Shown here: piece by piece, positions 32,878 through 39,099 of the stretch | How positions within the stretch are numbered: position 1 is the first letter of the stretch | Layout: every line of letters begins with the position of its first letter | Origin: Oceanobacillus bengalensis | GTDB lineage: Bacteria > Bacillota > Bacilli > Bacillales > Amphibacillaceae | Direction of reading: 5' to 3' | Assembly: GCF_003628445.1 (NCBI RefSeq) | Contig: NZ_RBZO01000036.1 | Coordinates: 1 to 39,099 of the forward strand | Length of the DNA: 39,099 nucleotides | Position numbers and translations under genes: made by a program | Notes under the pieces: generated by a model | Database searches by the model: none | Told to the model about the DNA's origin: nothing | Seen by the model: only the letters and a program-made list of their open reading frames with translations

Positions 32878-34833
32878 TTAGTTCTCCGAAATTTTATCGT
32901 TTTCTAAAATGGTATCATCTTCTTCTAAACCAAACTTAACATGTGATTCAATCCATTTCCGTCGTGGTTCAACTTTGTCTCCCATTAATGTCGTCACCCT
33001 TCGTTCTGCACGAGTAAAGTCATCAATAGATACACGAACCAATGTACGGGAATCTGGATTCATGGTCGTATCCCATAATTGGTCTGCATTCATTTCCCCT
33101 AACCCTTTGTAACGTTGAATCACATAACCATTTTTAAATTCTTTTACCGCTTGTTTCATTTCCTGTTCATTCCAAGCGTATTTTATCTTTTCATTCTTTC
33201 CTTTACCTTTAGATACTTTAAATAACGGTGGCAATGCGAGGTACACTTTTCCTGATTCAATTAGTGGACGCATATAGCGATAGAAAAAGGTTAGTAGCAA
33301 TACTTGAATATGTGCACCATCCGTATCAGCATCCGTCATAATGATAACTTTGTCATATTGTGCATCGTCTATATTAAAGTCAGCACCAACTCCAGCCCCG
33401 ATCGTATAGATCATCGTTGAAATTTCTTCATTTTTCATTACATCCTGTAATTTTGCTTTTTCCGTATTAATAACTTTTCCTCGTAATGGAAGAATCGCTT
33501 GAAACCTACGATCCCTTCCCTGTTTAGCTGAACCACCCGCAGAATCGCCCTCCACTAGATATAACTCATTTCGTTTTGGGTTTTTAGACTGTGCTGGGGT
33601 GAGTTTTCCGCTTAGCAATGTGTCTCTTCTACGTCTTTTCTTCCCTGATCTCGCTTCTTCTCTCGCTTTTCTTGCAGCTTCTCTTGCTTCTTTTGCCCGA
33701 ATTGATTTCTTAATGAGCATGTTCGCAATGTCAGCATTTTCTTCAATAAAATAAGCAAGATGTTCAGAAACGACAGCATCAACAACAGTACGTGCTTCGA
33801 TTGTTCCTAATTTCCCTTTTGTTTGTCCTTCAAATTGTAATTTATCTTCAGGAATTCGAACAGAAATAACGGCCGTTAATCCTTCTCGAATATCAGTACC
33901 ATCAAGGTTCTTATCTTTTTCTTTCAGTAAAGATGCTCGTCTTGCAAAATCATTAATGGTTCGTGTGATTGCAGAGCGTGCTCCAGATTCATGGGTTCCT
34001 CCATCTCTTGTACGAACATGATTAACAAAGGAAAGCATGTTTTCTGCGTAGCCATCATTAAATTGAAAGGCAAAATCCACTTCAATACCTTGCTGTTCTC
34101 CTTCAAAGGAAACAACTGGGTGGAGTTCGTCTTTTTCTTCGTTTAAATAATCGACGAAAGCTTCAATACCGTTTGGATAAAAGAAAGACTCTTTTAACTC
34201 TGCACGTTCATCTTGTATATGAATGGTCAATCCTTTTAATAGAAATGCAGATTCTCTTAATCTTTCCGCTATAATTTCATAATCGTAATTTAAAGCAGAG
34301 AAAATAGCTGGATCGGGTTTAAAATGAATTACCGTTCCTGATTTCTTCGTAGGACCCTTCTTCTCCAATTTCGTTGCAGGTTTACCACCGTTTTCAAACC
34401 GTTGGAAGAAAGTTTGTCCCTCACGGTAGATCGTCACCTCTAACCACTCTGAAAGTGCATTAACAACGGATGCACCAACACCATGCAAACCACCACTCGA
34501 TTTATATCCACCTTGACCAAATTTACCCCCTGCATGTAGCACAGTAAAGATAACTTCTGTCGTTGGTTTCCCAGAACGGTGCATCCCTGTTGGTATCCCT
34601 CTACCACTATCTTCTACAGAAATACTATTGTCTTTATGTATGGTAACTTTAATCTCATCTCCATATCCAGATAATGCTTCATCGACCGCATTATCAACGA
34701 TTTCAAATACCAAATGGTGTAGACCTTTACTATCCGTACTTCCTATATACATTCCAGGTCTTTTTCTAACGGCTTCGAGGCCTTCTAATACTTGTATCGA
34801 ATCATCTGTATATTGCGTTGATTGTTTTGTCAC
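32878..34833 (-). CDS. parE: DNA topoisomerase IV subunit B (ParE/GrlB)
   Basis: The 651-residue ATPase subunit. GHKL ATP-binding motifs are EIVDNAVDEAL, GRGIPTGMH and GGLHGVGASVVNALS; the TOPRIM metal site is YLVEGDSAGGSA with RDRRFQAILPLRGKV and MTDADTDGAHI. The C-terminal RYKGLGEMNADQLW is characteristic of type IIA B subunits. The start is a GTG (34833) with AGGGGGAG 7 nt upstream. Its promoter at 34876-34904 carries a LexA-type box. It is co-transcribed with parC. Confidence 0.96.
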   Translation of the reverse strand: MTKQSTQYTDDSIQVLEGLEAVRKRPGMYIGSTDSKGLHHLVFEIVDNAVDEALSGYGDEIKVTIHKDNSISVEDSGRGIPTGMHRSGKPTTEVIFTVLHAGGKFGQGGYKSSGGLHGVGASVVNALSEWLEVTIYREGQTFFQRFENGGKPATKLEKKGPTKKSGTVIHFKPDPAIFSALNYDYEIIAERLRESAFLLKGLTIHIQDERAELKESFFYPNGIEAFVDYLNEEKDELHPVVSFEGEQQGIEVDFAFQFNDGYAENMLSFVNHVRTRDGGTHESGARSAITRTINDFARRASLLKEKDKNLDGTDIREGLTAVISVRIPEDKLQFEGQTKGKLGTIEARTVVDAVVSEHLAYFIEENADIANMLIKKSIRAKEAREAARKAREEARSGKKRRRRDTLLSGKLTPAQSKNPKRNELYLVEGDSAGGSAKQGRDRRFQAILPLRGKVINTEKAKLQDVMKNEEISTMIYTIGAGVGADFNIDDAQYDKVIIMTDADTDGAHIQVLLLTFFYRYMRPLIESGKVYLALPPLFKVSKGKGKNEKIKYAWNEQEMKQAVKEFKNGYVIQRYKGLGEMNADQLWDTTMNPDSRTLVRVSIDDFTRAERRVTTLMGDKVEPRRKWIESHVKFGLEEDDTILENDKISEN

Positions 34834-34875
34834 GTTTTATCTCCCCCTAGGAACGTACAGCTACTATTACTATTA

Positions 34876-34904
34876 ATATTAGAACGAATGTTTGATATTG
34901 TAAA
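34876..34904 (-). promoter_or_regulatory. Sigma-A promoter of parE-parC
   Basis: TTTACA (34904-34899), 17 bp, TAATAT (34881-34876) on the minus strand, about 43 nt before the GTG start. The spacer contains the SOS-like box. Confidence 0.65.
34882..34893. promoter_or_regulatory. LexA (SOS)-like box in the parE promoter
   Basis: On the minus strand the 12-mer AAACATTCGTTC differs in one core base from GAACNNNNGTTC and shares 11 bases with the YolD-gene box at 11832-11843. It fills the end of the -35/-10 spacer, so LexA binding would exclude RNA polymerase. In B. subtilis parE-parC is, to my knowledge, a LexA target. Confidence 0.55.
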
Positions 34905-35125
34905 TGTTTTTATTGGTTATTATGATATATCCATTTAGAAAGAGTCGATTATTAGTATACTATAATTTTTCAACCTGTGCATGAAATAACAAAATGCCTA
35001 AACCTTGTTCCGCTCTTATTCGGTCAGTATATACTGCGTGTTTTCTATAGGATTTACAGTATATGGAGGTAACATTTTTATATTAATTGTGAATGTATAA
35101 TGGCAGGTTACATTAGAGGATATAG

Positions 35126-35156
35126 AAAAAGGATGACGTCGATTGCCATCCTACTT
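35126..35156 (-). terminator. Rho-independent terminator of the CoA-binding protein gene
   Basis: AGGATG and CATCCT arms around an internal GC-containing loop are followed on the minus strand by TTTTTC. It is 7 nt beyond the stop of the yneT-like gene. Confidence 0.65.
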
Positions 35157-35162
35157 TGTACC

Positions 35163-35582
35163 TTATTTATCTACAAGCACTGCATGTACAACTTTGATAC
35201 ATAAATCCATTATGACAGTAAAATCTCTTTCCCTCAAATAATGATAAGCCTCTTCGTTTATAATACCTTGTTGTGCCCAAAAGATGCGTGCATTCGTTTC
35301 CTGAGCATCTTTTGCGACGTCTAATAAAAACTCAGGTCTTCTAAAAACATTAATGATGTCAATACCAATTGGAACTTCTGCTAATGTTGCATACGCTTTT
35401 TCCCCTAGGACTTCAGTGACTGTAGGATTAACTGGAATGATTTTATAACCTTGTTCTTGCATAATCTTAGCAATTTGGTATGATGTACGAGCAGGATTAT
35501 CGGATAAGCCAACAACTGCAATCGTCTTTTTCGTTTCTAGTATTTCTTTCAATACATCTTTTGAGGGATTTTCCCAAGCCAT
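35163..35582 (-). CDS. yneT: CoA-binding domain protein (YneT/YccU)
   Basis: A 139-residue Rossmann-fold protein that binds CoA or a similar nucleotide. The nucleotide-binding segment is IAVVGLSDNPARTSYQIAKIM (near 20-40), followed by GYKIIPVNPTV and INVFRRPEFL, all features of the CoA-binding (DUF1853/YccU) group related to succinyl-CoA synthetase. AGGAGGTCAAGT precedes the ATG. It is encoded divergently from plsY, as a neighbour of parE, as in Bacillus. Confidence 0.9.
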   Translation of the reverse strand: MAWENPSKDVLKEILETKKTIAVVGLSDNPARTSYQIAKIMQEQGYKIIPVNPTVTEVLGEKAYATLAEVPIGIDIINVFRRPEFLLDVAKDAQETNARIFWAQQGIINEEAYHYLRERDFTVIMDLCIKVVHAVLVDK

Positions 35583-35758
35583 ACTTGACCTCCTAACTAT
35601 ATTGGGTTATCTATTGTTTCGTAAAATTCACTTTATCTGAATACTATAGCATATATAGATAGAATTTTAAATTTATTTAAAGTCTTTCTGCACGATTCAC
35701 GCTATGCTAAAATAGGTGTAGAATATACTTCAGTAACTAATGAAAGTAGGATGAATGT

Positions 35759-36340
35759 ATGGAATATGTATTATTTGCTCTTATTGCTTATTTATTCGGA
35801 TCAATTCCATCCGCATTACTTGTAGGGAAAATCGGCTACAACATAGATATACGAGAACAAGGCAGTGGTAATCTAGGCGCGACGAATACCTTCCGAGTAT
35901 TAGGAAAAAAAGCTGGCATCATTGTGACACTATCCGATATTTTAAAAGGAACTGTCGCTGTATTACTTCCATTACTTTTTGATGCAGAAGTAAACCGTTT
36001 GGTTATTGGTATTTTCGCCGTTATAGGACATACCTACCCAATATTTGCGAAATTTAAAGGTGGGAAAGCAGTCGCTACATCTGGTGGTATTATTTTAGGA
36101 ATAAATCCGATTCTATTTTTAATCATGGTATCTACTTTCTTAATCACTTTATATATTACGAAGTATGTATCTTTATCCTCGATGATAACTGGGGTAATCT
36201 CCGTAATTATTTCCATATTCTTTAAAGATGTCGGACTTATTATTGTAATTTCCTTGCTTACTATCTTTGTCTTTTACCGTCACCGGGAGAATATTAAACG
36301 TATTAGAAAAGGAACCGAACCGAAGATTAAATGGATGTAG
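35759..36340 (+). CDS. plsY: Glycerol-3-phosphate acyltransferase PlsY
   Basis: A 193-residue membrane enzyme that acylates glycerol-3-phosphate from acyl-phosphate, the first step of phosphatidic acid synthesis. The three conserved loops are visible: [11 protein letters not shown] with [15 protein letters not shown] (near 30-45), [21 protein letters not shown] (near 97-117) and [10 protein letters not shown] near the C-terminus (near 176-185). Five membrane segments fit the family. The ATG at 35759 follows a modest AGGATG-type site. It is followed by yidD at 22 nt, so they are probably co-transcribed. Confidence 0.95.
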   Translation: MEYVLFALIAYLFGSIPSALLVGKIGYNIDIREQGSGNLGATNTFRVLGKKAGIIVTLSDILKGTVAVLLPLLFDAEVNRLVIGIFAVIGHTYPIFAKFKGGKAVATSGGIILGINPILFLIMVSTFLITLYITKYVSLSSMITGVISVIISIFFKDVGLIIVISLLTIFVFYRHRENIKRIRKGTEPKIKWM

Positions 36341-36362
36341 AAATTTAAACGGAAGTTAATAA

Positions 36363-36623
36363 ATGTTGAATCAGGTGAATGTATTGAAGTACATCTTTAT
36401 GGAATTAATAAGATTTTACCAAACAGCAATTAGTCCATTTACACCCTCTACATGCAGATTTTATCCATCATGCTCTGCATATAGCTTAGAAGCGATTAAG
36501 CGATTCGGTGCAATAAAAGGCGGAATCCTAAGTATTAAAAGGATTAGTAAATGCCATCCCTTCCATCCAGGCGGGGTTGATTATGTGCCAGAGAAAAAAC
36601 AAAAAAACGAAGACCACAGTTAA
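36363..36623 (+). CDS. yidD: Membrane protein insertion efficiency factor YidD
   Basis: An 86-residue member of the small Cys-rich YidD family that assists YidC/Sec-dependent membrane insertion. The conserved block is [24 protein letters not shown] with the CxxxxxC pair, then [15 protein letters not shown]. An N-terminal amphipathic/hydrophobic stretch ([16 protein letters not shown]) precedes. The start is uncertain: ATG 36363 has a weak site, and TTG eight codons later has CAGGTGAATG upstream. The stop codon lies inside the loop of the following terminator. Confidence 0.9.
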   Translation: MLNQVNVLKYIFMELIRFYQTAISPFTPSTCRFYPSCSAYSLEAIKRFGAIKGGILSIKRISKCHPFHPGGVDYVPEKKQKNEDHS

Positions 36624-36642
36624 CATGTTGGTCTTCGTTTTT
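36601..36642 (+). terminator. Rho-independent terminator of plsY-yidD
   Basis: A perfect 15-bp stem AAAAAACGAAGACCA with its complement and a 12-nt loop that contains the yidD stop codon; a T-run follows. The A-run on the other side lets it serve the minus strand also. Confidence 0.9.
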
Positions 36643-36734
36643 TAAAGTTTTTTTCGTATTGTTGTTATTTTATATCTTTTTGCATCACAACTTCTTCCAA
36701 TAAAAACAACAATCCCTTAGAAAACAGCCTTTTT

Positions 36735-37034
36735 CTAAAGATTAAATCGCTCAATTTGTTCCCATTTATTTTCACTTTCCAGAATCTTCTTCTGATACTC
36801 CCCAAATAGATCAAAATGTGGGTAAGTATCATGTTTATCAATCCAATTCGGGTCAAGATTGTACGTTTCTCCCCACTCTATTAGTCTATTTATATCACTA
36901 CAACCTACCTTGGTAACCGTGTAGCAACCGGGAAACCTGCTATCTAACCAATAGTGTGTGAGAAAGTCAATTTTACCGTCCTTTACATTACTTTTCCATG
37001 CCCTTAATTCCGCACGGTCAATACCAAAGGCCAT
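36735..37034 (-). CDS. yneQ: Conserved protein of unknown function, YneQ
   Basis: A 99-residue protein matching the size and position of B. subtilis YneQ (FGIDRAELRAWKSNVKDGKIDFLTHYWLDSRFPG and DPNWIDKHDTYPHFDLFG). No catalytic motif or membrane segment is visible. Its ATG overlaps the TAA of the preceding thioesterase gene by two bases (TAATG), which indicates coupling. Function is not known. Confidence 0.85.
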   Translation of the reverse strand: MAFGIDRAELRAWKSNVKDGKIDFLTHYWLDSRFPGCYTVTKVGCSDINRLIEWGETYNLDPNWIDKHDTYPHFDLFGEYQKKILESENKWEQIERFNL

Positions 37035-37465
37035 TATGATTCTCCTTGTAATTTGCTTAAATACGCCTCATGCCATTCAGGGAAGGACCTGCGTAACGAT
37101 AAAGGTCTAAAGGTATCTTTCTTTACAATGGTATGTTTGGTCGTACCAGATACTGCAACTTCTCCGTTAGCATTCAGGATATGATAACCATACACCGTCC
37201 TTAAGCCATCGTATTCTTCTAGCCACGTTTCTACAAAGGCTGCTTCACCGTATCTGATTGGCTTTTTAAATGATACATTCGCATCAAGCACTGGAGAAAC
37301 TACATTCTCTTTCTCCATTGCTGCATAACTTAATCCTAAACTCTCAATAAACTTTGTTCTTCCAATTTCAAACCAAACTAAATAATTCGCATGATAAACG
37401 ACACCCATTTGATCGGTTTCCTGATATCTTACTTCAATTGGTGTACGTACTTTATTCACTATCAT
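37034..37465 (-). CDS. yneP: Acyl-CoA thioesterase, hot-dog fold (YneP)
   Basis: A 143-residue 4-hydroxybenzoyl-CoA thioesterase-type protein. The family motif is RYQETDQMGVVYHANYLVWFEIGRT (catalytic Asp near residue 20 and the helix start HANY), with the C-terminal sheet region GTTKHTIVKKD. It would hydrolyse short or medium acyl-CoA. It is co-transcribed with yneQ, as in B. subtilis. The ribosome site before the ATG is GGGGGC. Confidence 0.9.
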   Translation of the reverse strand: MIVNKVRTPIEVRYQETDQMGVVYHANYLVWFEIGRTKFIESLGLSYAAMEKENVVSPVLDANVSFKKPIRYGEAAFVETWLEEYDGLRTVYGYHILNANGEVAVSGTTKHTIVKKDTFRPLSLRRSFPEWHEAYLSKLQGES

Positions 37466-37525
37466 TTGCCCCCTACTTCTATTATCTTTTTATCTTATCA
37501 TGAAAGAGAGAGATTATAGAAATAA

Positions 37526-37566
37526 AATACCCCTCAAAACCTATTTATCGATTTCTGAGGGGTATT
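37526..37566 (-). terminator. Rho-independent terminator of tlp
   Basis: AATACCCCTCA and TGAGGGGTATT form an 11-bp stem around a 19-nt loop, followed on the minus strand by a T-rich run. It lies just beyond the tlp stop codon. Confidence 0.85.
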
Positions 37567-37573
37567 GATACAA

Positions 37574-37789
37574 TTATTGATATTCGTCCTTGATTTCCTG
37601 CTTAAATCCTTTAATCGCTTCTTCTCTACGTTTGTTCTTTTCTCTGATTTTTTGTTGATCTTGTCCATCGGATAACGCCATTGTTTCTTCGGACTTTTCT
37701 ATATTTTGAATGGTGTCCTGAACCATATTTTGTAACTTTTCTACATTATCACTTCTGTCATCTGGATTTGGCTTCTGATTATGAGTCAT
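37574..37789 (-). CDS. tlp: Small acid-soluble spore protein, Tlp type
   Basis: A 71-residue hydrophilic, helical protein with the Tlp signature NPDDRSDNVEKLQNMVQDTIQNIEKSEE and KREEAIKGFKQEI; B. subtilis Tlp has 83 residues. It belongs to the thioredoxin-like (in name only) small spore proteins made in the forespore under sigma-G. I could not identify a convincing sigma-G promoter. AAAGGAGTATAAAT precedes the ATG. Its presence indicates a spore former. Confidence 0.92.
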   Translation of the reverse strand: MTHNQKPNPDDRSDNVEKLQNMVQDTIQNIEKSEETMALSDGQDQQKIREKNKRREEAIKGFKQEIKDEYQ

Positions 37790-37849
37790 ATTTATACTCC
37801 TTTCATTTGAGCTACACCTATTTTTACACTAAAAAATTAACCTATACAT

Positions 37850-37882
37850 AAAAAAATTCCCTTTCGCATGTTGAAAGGGATT
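37850..37882 (-). terminator. Rho-independent terminator of the FbpB-like gene
   Basis: ATCCCTTTC pairs with GAAAGGGAA-type arm around a short loop, followed on the minus strand by a run of seven Ts. It sits just past the stop codon of the small basic protein gene and ahead of tlp. Confidence 0.8.
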
Positions 37883-37888
37883 CGTAAA

Positions 37889-38023
37889 TTATTTAGCTTT
37901 TTTTAATGTTTGATGCATTTTCTTTTCTATGTTTTCTTCAATCTTATCTAACAGAAAACTGTCTTCTAAAATCTGTCTACGATTTTCCTGAACTAATTCC
38001 TCAAACGTCATTTTCTTCTTCAA
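37889..38023 (-). CDS. Small basic protein, FbpB family
   Basis: A 44-codon gene that is easily overlooked. The translation starting MKKKMTFEELVQENRRQ and ending in KKAK fits the FbpB family (S/TFEELVxENKxxIL, then ExxLxKIExxIEKK), whose B. subtilis members help Fur-controlled RNA regulation of iron use. The start is taken as TTG 38023; AAAGGAG lies about 15 nt upstream, which is long, and an ATT three codons further up at better spacing is an odd alternative; ATG 38011 is a poorer choice. No Fur-box is evident. It has its own terminator. It sits between yneN and tlp. Confidence 0.7.
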   Translation of the reverse strand: MKKKMTFEELVQENRRQILEDSFLLDKIEENIEKKMHQTLKKAK

Positions 38024-38093
38024 AGAAATAGCAATCCACTCCTTTTATAGGAATTATTGCCATATCTTTAAAATCTTATAACAATTTCATGAA

Positions 38094-38687
38094 TTAATTT
38101 AATCCATCAACCATCTCTTCCATAAATTCATACGTCATTGGACCAAGTTTTCTTTCCTGTCCGACAACGCCATCTGTTCCAATAAAATATGTTGTTGGTG
38201 CAGCAACAACTTTGTATTCATCAGAAATGACAGCATTTGGGTCTAACGGAATGATAAAATCATACCCATATTCATCAACAAAATCATGAATATCTTGTTG
38301 TTTTTTCTCCATATTCGTTAAGTTTACTGCTACTATTTCTACTTCATCTTTATGTTCATCATAAAATTTTTGCATCTCAGGCATTTCTTCTTTACATGGT
38401 GGACACCACGTATACCAAAAATTTAATATAACCTTCTTTCCTTGTAAATCTGACAATCTAAATTGCTCACCTGCTAGTGTTTCTAATGCAATCTCTGGAG
38501 CCACTTCACCCTTGCTTATTCCAGTTTCCCCTTCTGAGAAAATCGTTACACCACTAGTGTTCGGGTCACCAGTAACATCATATAGATTGCTATCATTTGC
38601 ATTATTACTGTTTTCTTCCATAACGTTGAAAATGACGATACCGATAAGTAAAAGTAAAATTGCACTACCTATTATCTTTTTTAACAT
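38094..38687 (-). CDS. yneN: Membrane-anchored thiol-disulfide oxidoreductase (YneN/ResA/TlpA-like)
   Basis: A 197-residue extracytoplasmic thioredoxin-fold protein. Residues 4-22 are a single membrane anchor; the redox site is WCPPC (Cys95-Cys98) in NFWYTWCPPCKEEMPEMQKF, and the conserved cis-Pro lies in VAAPTTYFIG. It likely reduces apocytochrome or other cell-surface disulfides. GGAGGAGATATGTC overlaps the ribosome site before the ATG. Position next to tlp agrees with B. subtilis yneN. Confidence 0.92.
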   Translation of the reverse strand: MLKKIIGSAILLLLIGIVIFNVMEENSNNANDSNLYDVTGDPNTSGVTIFSEGETGISKGEVAPEIALETLAGEQFRLSDLQGKKVILNFWYTWCPPCKEEMPEMQKFYDEHKDEVEIVAVNLTNMEKKQQDIHDFVDEYGYDFIIPLDPNAVISDEYKVVAAPTTYFIGTDGVVGQERKLGPMTYEFMEEMVDGLN

Positions 38688-38736
38688 GACATATCTCCTC
38701 CAGCTTGTCGAAAAACATACTGTTGTTTGTATTTAA

Positions 38737-38765
38737 ATCGTATTTCTATTCATGCCAAAAGTAAA
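38737..38765 (-). promoter_or_regulatory. Promoter candidate of yneN
   Basis: TTTACT (38765-38760), 17 bp, TACGAT (38742-38737) on the minus strand, about 50 nt before the start codon. It is a moderate match to sigma-A. Confidence 0.4.
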
Positions 38766-38835
38766 GGAAATCGCCTTAATGTTCGGTAATTATTCATTTT
38801 TGACAATAGCTTAACATAGTAATTTGTATAAACTC

Positions 38836-38983
38836 CAAACTAACTTAATTCAGATTATCTTAAATCGGAGCACATCTCGCCGTCTGGGATCGCTCCGGGC
38901 GGATGCTTTCCCCGGGCACGGCCTCAGCCTCCTCAGAAGCACAGAACGCTTCTTCCGGGGTCTTCGGACACGTGCTATTCCCG
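38836..38983. repeat. Second copy of the dispersed element, cut by a group II intron
   Basis: TTAATTCAG begins this segment as it does the end of the 29968-30304 element in reverse orientation, and the order of GC-rich blocks (GCCGT, GGGCGG/CGGGC, GGC-CTCAGCCTCCTC, GAAGCACAGAACGC) parallels that element. Identity is moderate. The other half of the element would lie beyond the intron, outside the window. Confidence 0.5.
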
Positions 38984-39099
38984 GTCGAGTAAGCGGGAAT
39001 ACAATCCTCTTCGAGGACGTGTTCCTCACTCCTCACAGAACCGTGCGTGCGGTATTATCGCACACGGCTCTTCCTATTATCATTCACAGAATATAGCTA
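38984..39099 (-). mobile_element. 3' end of a second group II intron (domains V and VI), cut by the window edge
   Basis: On the minus strand, domain V (39070-39038) reads GAGCCGTGTGCGATAATACC then GCACGCACGGTTC. It has the typical lower stem GAGCCGTG/CACGGTTC and the upper stem TGCG/CGCA with CG bulge. The linker TGTGAG and a domain VI stem GAGTGAG/CTTACTC follow, ending CTTACTCGAC at 38984, the usual 3' end of such introns. Domain V differs clearly from that of the left intron, so this is another lineage. The maturase gene, if present, is outside the window. Confidence 0.8.
39038..39070 (-). ncRNA. Domain V hairpin of the right group II intron
   Basis: A 33-nt hairpin with the family start GAGCCGTGTGCG and the end CGCACGCACGGTTC. 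It includes the catalytic AGC triad and a two-base bulge; the loop is ATAATACC-like, not a GAAA tetraloop, which is unusual. Confidence 0.75.

Noticed and set aside
37790..37848. Sigma-G promoter for tlp
   Set aside because: A GTATA-like -35 exists, but no matching -10 at proper spacing could be fixed.
38824..39096. Plus-strand open frame at the right edge
   Set aside because: It runs through the repeat and the intron domain V/VI on the opposite strand; composition reflects RNA structure, not protein.

Overview
The window is low-GC Firmicutes chromosome, most likely from a spore-forming member of the Bacillaceae close to Oceanobacillus/Virgibacillus. This genus guess is inference. It rests on strong AGGAGG ribosome sites, the Bacillus-type order around parE-parC (yneN, tlp, yneP, yneQ, yidD, plsY, yneT), DynA next to YpcP, a leucine-degradation block like B. 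subtilis yng, and the spore protein gene tlp. No rRNA, tRNA or CRISPR array is visible.

Layout. About 1-2780: a complete group II intron (RT-maturase-HNH protein) on the minus strand, followed at the left edge by the start of an unidentified gene. 2.9-3.7 kb: a lincosamide nucleotidyltransferase of the Lnu(B) type. 4.2-10.1 kb: a hydroxy-acid catabolic operon on the minus strand (GntR/FCD regulator, tartrate/D-malate dehydrogenase, 2-hydroxycarboxylate transporter, glycerate kinase, enolase-superfamily sugar-acid dehydratase) with a well-formed promoter, a palindromic operator candidate and a cre-like site. 10.3-16.6 kb: single genes and a short operon (CHRD protein, YabR-like S1 protein, SOS-box YolD protein, PH-domain protein/cysteine synthase/AlkD, Zn alcohol dehydrogenase, MFS exporter). 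16.7-21.8 kb: ypcP, the double dynamin dynA, and a CBS-domain protein. 21.9-22.0 kb: six tandem 21-bp repeats. 22.1-24.5 kb: APH-type phosphotransferase, an unknown protein, a small membrane protein and a GNAT acetyltransferase. 24.6-29.7 kb: acyl-CoA dehydrogenase/carboxylase/hydratase genes for leucine degradation. 29.97-30.30 kb: a 337-bp dispersed element with 17-bp terminal inverted repeats. 30.4-38.7 kb: the parC-parE to yneN block. Right edge: the 3' end of a second group II intron lying inside another copy of the dispersed element.

How genes work together. The 4-10 kb operon can be read as uptake of tartrate or malate by the 2HCT transporter, oxidative decarboxylation by the dehydrogenase to D-glycerate, and phosphorylation by glycerate kinase into glycolysis; the dehydratase would add a second sugar acid or tartrate isomer. 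The yng-like block would take isovaleryl-CoA to HMG-CoA, but the HMG-CoA lyase is absent here. Two genes, the YolD-like gene and parE, carry LexA-like boxes that share an 11-base core and sit at or inside good sigma-A promoters, which suggests a shared SOS response.

I did not find a clearly new multi-gene system. The most unusual items are the dispersed inverted-repeat element and its intron-split copy, the 21-bp tandem array, the altered active site of the enolase-superfamily protein, and the combination of genes in the tartrate-type operon.
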